From contig NZ_CP091285.1 of assembly GCF_021650975.2 (NCBI RefSeq), positions 1,240,001 to 1,304,000 on the forward strand: a stretch of DNA of 64,000 bases. Reading direction: 5' to 3'. Of the stretch, positions 62,937 to 64,000 are shown in pieces (positions within the stretch are counted from its first letter, which is position 1; each line of letters opens with the position of its first letter). This DNA is from Flavobacterium jumunjinense (GTDB taxonomy: Bacteria; Bacteroidota; Bacteroidia; Flavobacteriales; Flavobacteriaceae). Under the pieces are notes generated by a model. The model had not been told where the DNA came from. It ran no database searches and saw only the letters and a list, made by a program, of their open reading frames with translations. The position numbers and the translations under genes were made by a program.

Positions 62937-63995
62937 TTGAGTGGAGAATTAACCGTTGCCATAAAAGGAGGTTTACGCAAAAGTGCCAAAGAAGTTCTAG
63001 AACATAGTGATGATTTAAAGAAAACAGCAAAAAATACAGAGGAAGCCAAGCAAATAGATGAGGTAATTGAGCATTTAAAAATTGTGGCAAATGAGGTAGA
63101 AAAAAATAGTTATATTCCACTACGATTTGACAAACTATATAGTATTTCTGCAGCTGCATTAGACACTGCATTAAATGTATCAAAAAACATATTTTTCTAT
63201 CTCAAAAACCTAACAAAAGCAAATACAGAAACAGTATTTTATAAAGGGGTTGAAATATTTACGGATTCACCAGCAAAAGTAAAAGTTTTTTTAGATGATG
63301 CAGCAAAGGTTTTAAAAACAAAAGGGGTTGAAGGTGTCGAACAATTTTTTGAATCAACAGGTTCTGTTTTAACTAGAAAAAGATTACATTCACAAACTGG
63401 AGAAGATTATTTAGCAACATTAGTAAGACACAAAAAAGGAGAAAAATATATTTATGAATTAGAAGAATTTAAAGATTTCAAACCAAAATGGGACGCAAGT
63501 GCTAAAGATCCATCCGATAAATTTGATTGTACCATAAAATTTGCAGAAAAAGGACATCATACTGATGGTAAAAATATTTTGTATGCCGATTTATTTATAC
63601 CCAAAAAATTAGGGGATTTTATGTCGTCATATAAAGGAACTGGTTTTAAAGACATAAGCTTAGGAAAAACCATGTTAGATGATGGTTATGTTATGTTAAA
63701 AAAAGAAATAGGCAAAGATTTAGATGGTATTTATGCGGAATGGTTAAAATCTTCTGCTTACAAAGATTTTCCTAATTCTGAATCTGTTAACCTATATGAT
63801 TTAAAAACAGCTATGAAAGGCAAAAAAATCACTAAAGAAAACCTTGAAGAAGCTGCATTTAAAACATTTACGGGAAGCTGGGCTAAAAGCAAAGGATTTA
63901 CGAAAGCAGTAGTGGTTTCTGAGAATGATGTTTATAAGGAACTTAATGGTGATATAAATAGATTAAAAGAATTAGAAGTAATATTTATAAAATAA
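62937..63995 (+). CDS. orphan toxin C-terminal cassette of locus B, lacking a normal start
   Basis: A frame of 352 codons opens after a TAA at about 62913 and has only a TTG as possible start. It matches the locus B toxin from the LSGEITVAL segment near residue 640. The DNA is almost identical over VIEHLKIVANEVEKNSYIPL to KVKVFLDDAAKVL (63061-63320 against 61379-61627). The middle then diverges (DYLATLVRHKKGEKYIYELE), while the end keeps DISLGKTMLDDGYVMLKK, GSWAKSKGFTKAVVVS and LKELEVIFIK. It lacks carrier and scaffold parts, so it is probably a silent alternative tip that could be swapped in by recombination through the shared linker. Its immunity gene should lie just beyond the window. Confidence 0.75.
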   Translation: MSGELTVAIKGGLRKSAKEVLEHSDDLKKTAKNTEEAKQIDEVIEHLKIVANEVEKNSYIPLRFDKLYSISAAALDTALNVSKNIFFYLKNLTKANTETVFYKGVEIFTDSPAKVKVFLDDAAKVLKTKGVEGVEQFFESTGSVLTRKRLHSQTGEDYLATLVRHKKGEKYIYELEEFKDFKPKWDASAKDPSDKFDCTIKFAEKGHHTDGKNILYADLFIPKKLGDFMSSYKGTGFKDISLGKTMLDDGYVMLKKEIGKDLDGIYAEWLKSSAYKDFPNSESVNLYDLKTAMKGKKITKENLEEAAFKTFTGSWAKSKGFTKAVVVSENDVYKELNGDINRLKELEVIFIK

Positions 63996-64000
63996 TAATA

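Noticed and set aside
40600..64000. Prophage, because of the S24 repressor and cassette genes
   Set aside because: No integrase, terminase, capsid, portal, lysis or tail genes, and no tRNA-type attachment site.
1..64000. tRNA, rRNA, riboswitch or complete insertion sequence
   Set aside because: Looked for cloverleaf-like segments, transposase motifs and terminal inverted repeats, and found none convincing by eye. A covariance-model scan would be needed to exclude small RNAs.

Overview
The window is AT-rich chromosomal DNA from a member of the Flavobacteriaceae (Bacteroidota). The evidence is the TAnnTTTG-type -7 promoter elements, the Bat aerotolerance operon, DUF-type families typical of flavobacteria (DUF3078, DUF2480, DUF5689, DUF6646), a SUF-only Fe-S system, a SusC/TonB-type receptor with a carboxypeptidase-like N-terminal domain, and TPR-type sensor kinases. 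I saw no tRNA, rRNA, CRISPR array or complete insertion sequence.

Positions 1-36000 are mostly conserved core genome, largely on the minus strand. They hold the moxR-DUF58-batABC operon; a DUF3103-like lipoprotein and an AlbA_2-type protein; a TPR-kinase/response-regulator pair followed upstream by a tandem family of five tiny lipoproteins ending in STDPIVKPKRD; a PPP-type phosphatase, a DUF6646 protein and a PhnA-domain protein; an ALDH7-type aldehyde dehydrogenase and 3-hydroxyanthranilate dioxygenase; a secreted endonuclease/phosphatase divergent from a TonB receptor and two surface lipoproteins; hflX; and a long suf region (sufA-B-C-D, a short beta-rich exported protein, sufS, a lipoprotein, sufE, sufT) running into an ABC exporter and DUF2480. 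Positions 36000-40600 hold a metallo-beta-lactamase-fold hydrolase, a subtilisin-like lipoprotein and an M1 aminopeptidase.

Positions 40600-64000 are an accessory region and the most interesting part. Two paralogous loci (A, 41446-49337; B, 55736 to the window end) share one layout. Each has a roughly 1200-residue scaffold gene without a signal peptide, a strong intergenic hairpin terminator, a large multidomain toxin-like gene with a hydrophobic middle and a variable C-terminus, a small immunity-like gene, and one displaced spare C-terminal toxin cassette. Locus A's spare cassette carries a PD-(D/E)xK-like nuclease motif, has an in-frame stop, and overlaps its own immunity gene. Locus B's spare cassette is nearly identical to the active toxin at its upstream end and diverges in the middle. 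This looks like a recombination-driven polymorphic toxin system whose two-gene scaffold/toxin architecture I cannot assign to a named class.

Between the loci lie an S24/LexA-type repressor (with a decayed copy plus operator in front of locus A), a TPR sensor kinase, a LuxR-type regulator, and three unrecognised minus-strand genes, two of them paralogs. The promoters of those paralogs share an inverted repeat exactly 20 bp upstream of the -7 box. The scaffold promoters of both loci share a separate AAATAATC motif. These sites suggest dedicated regulation of the island.
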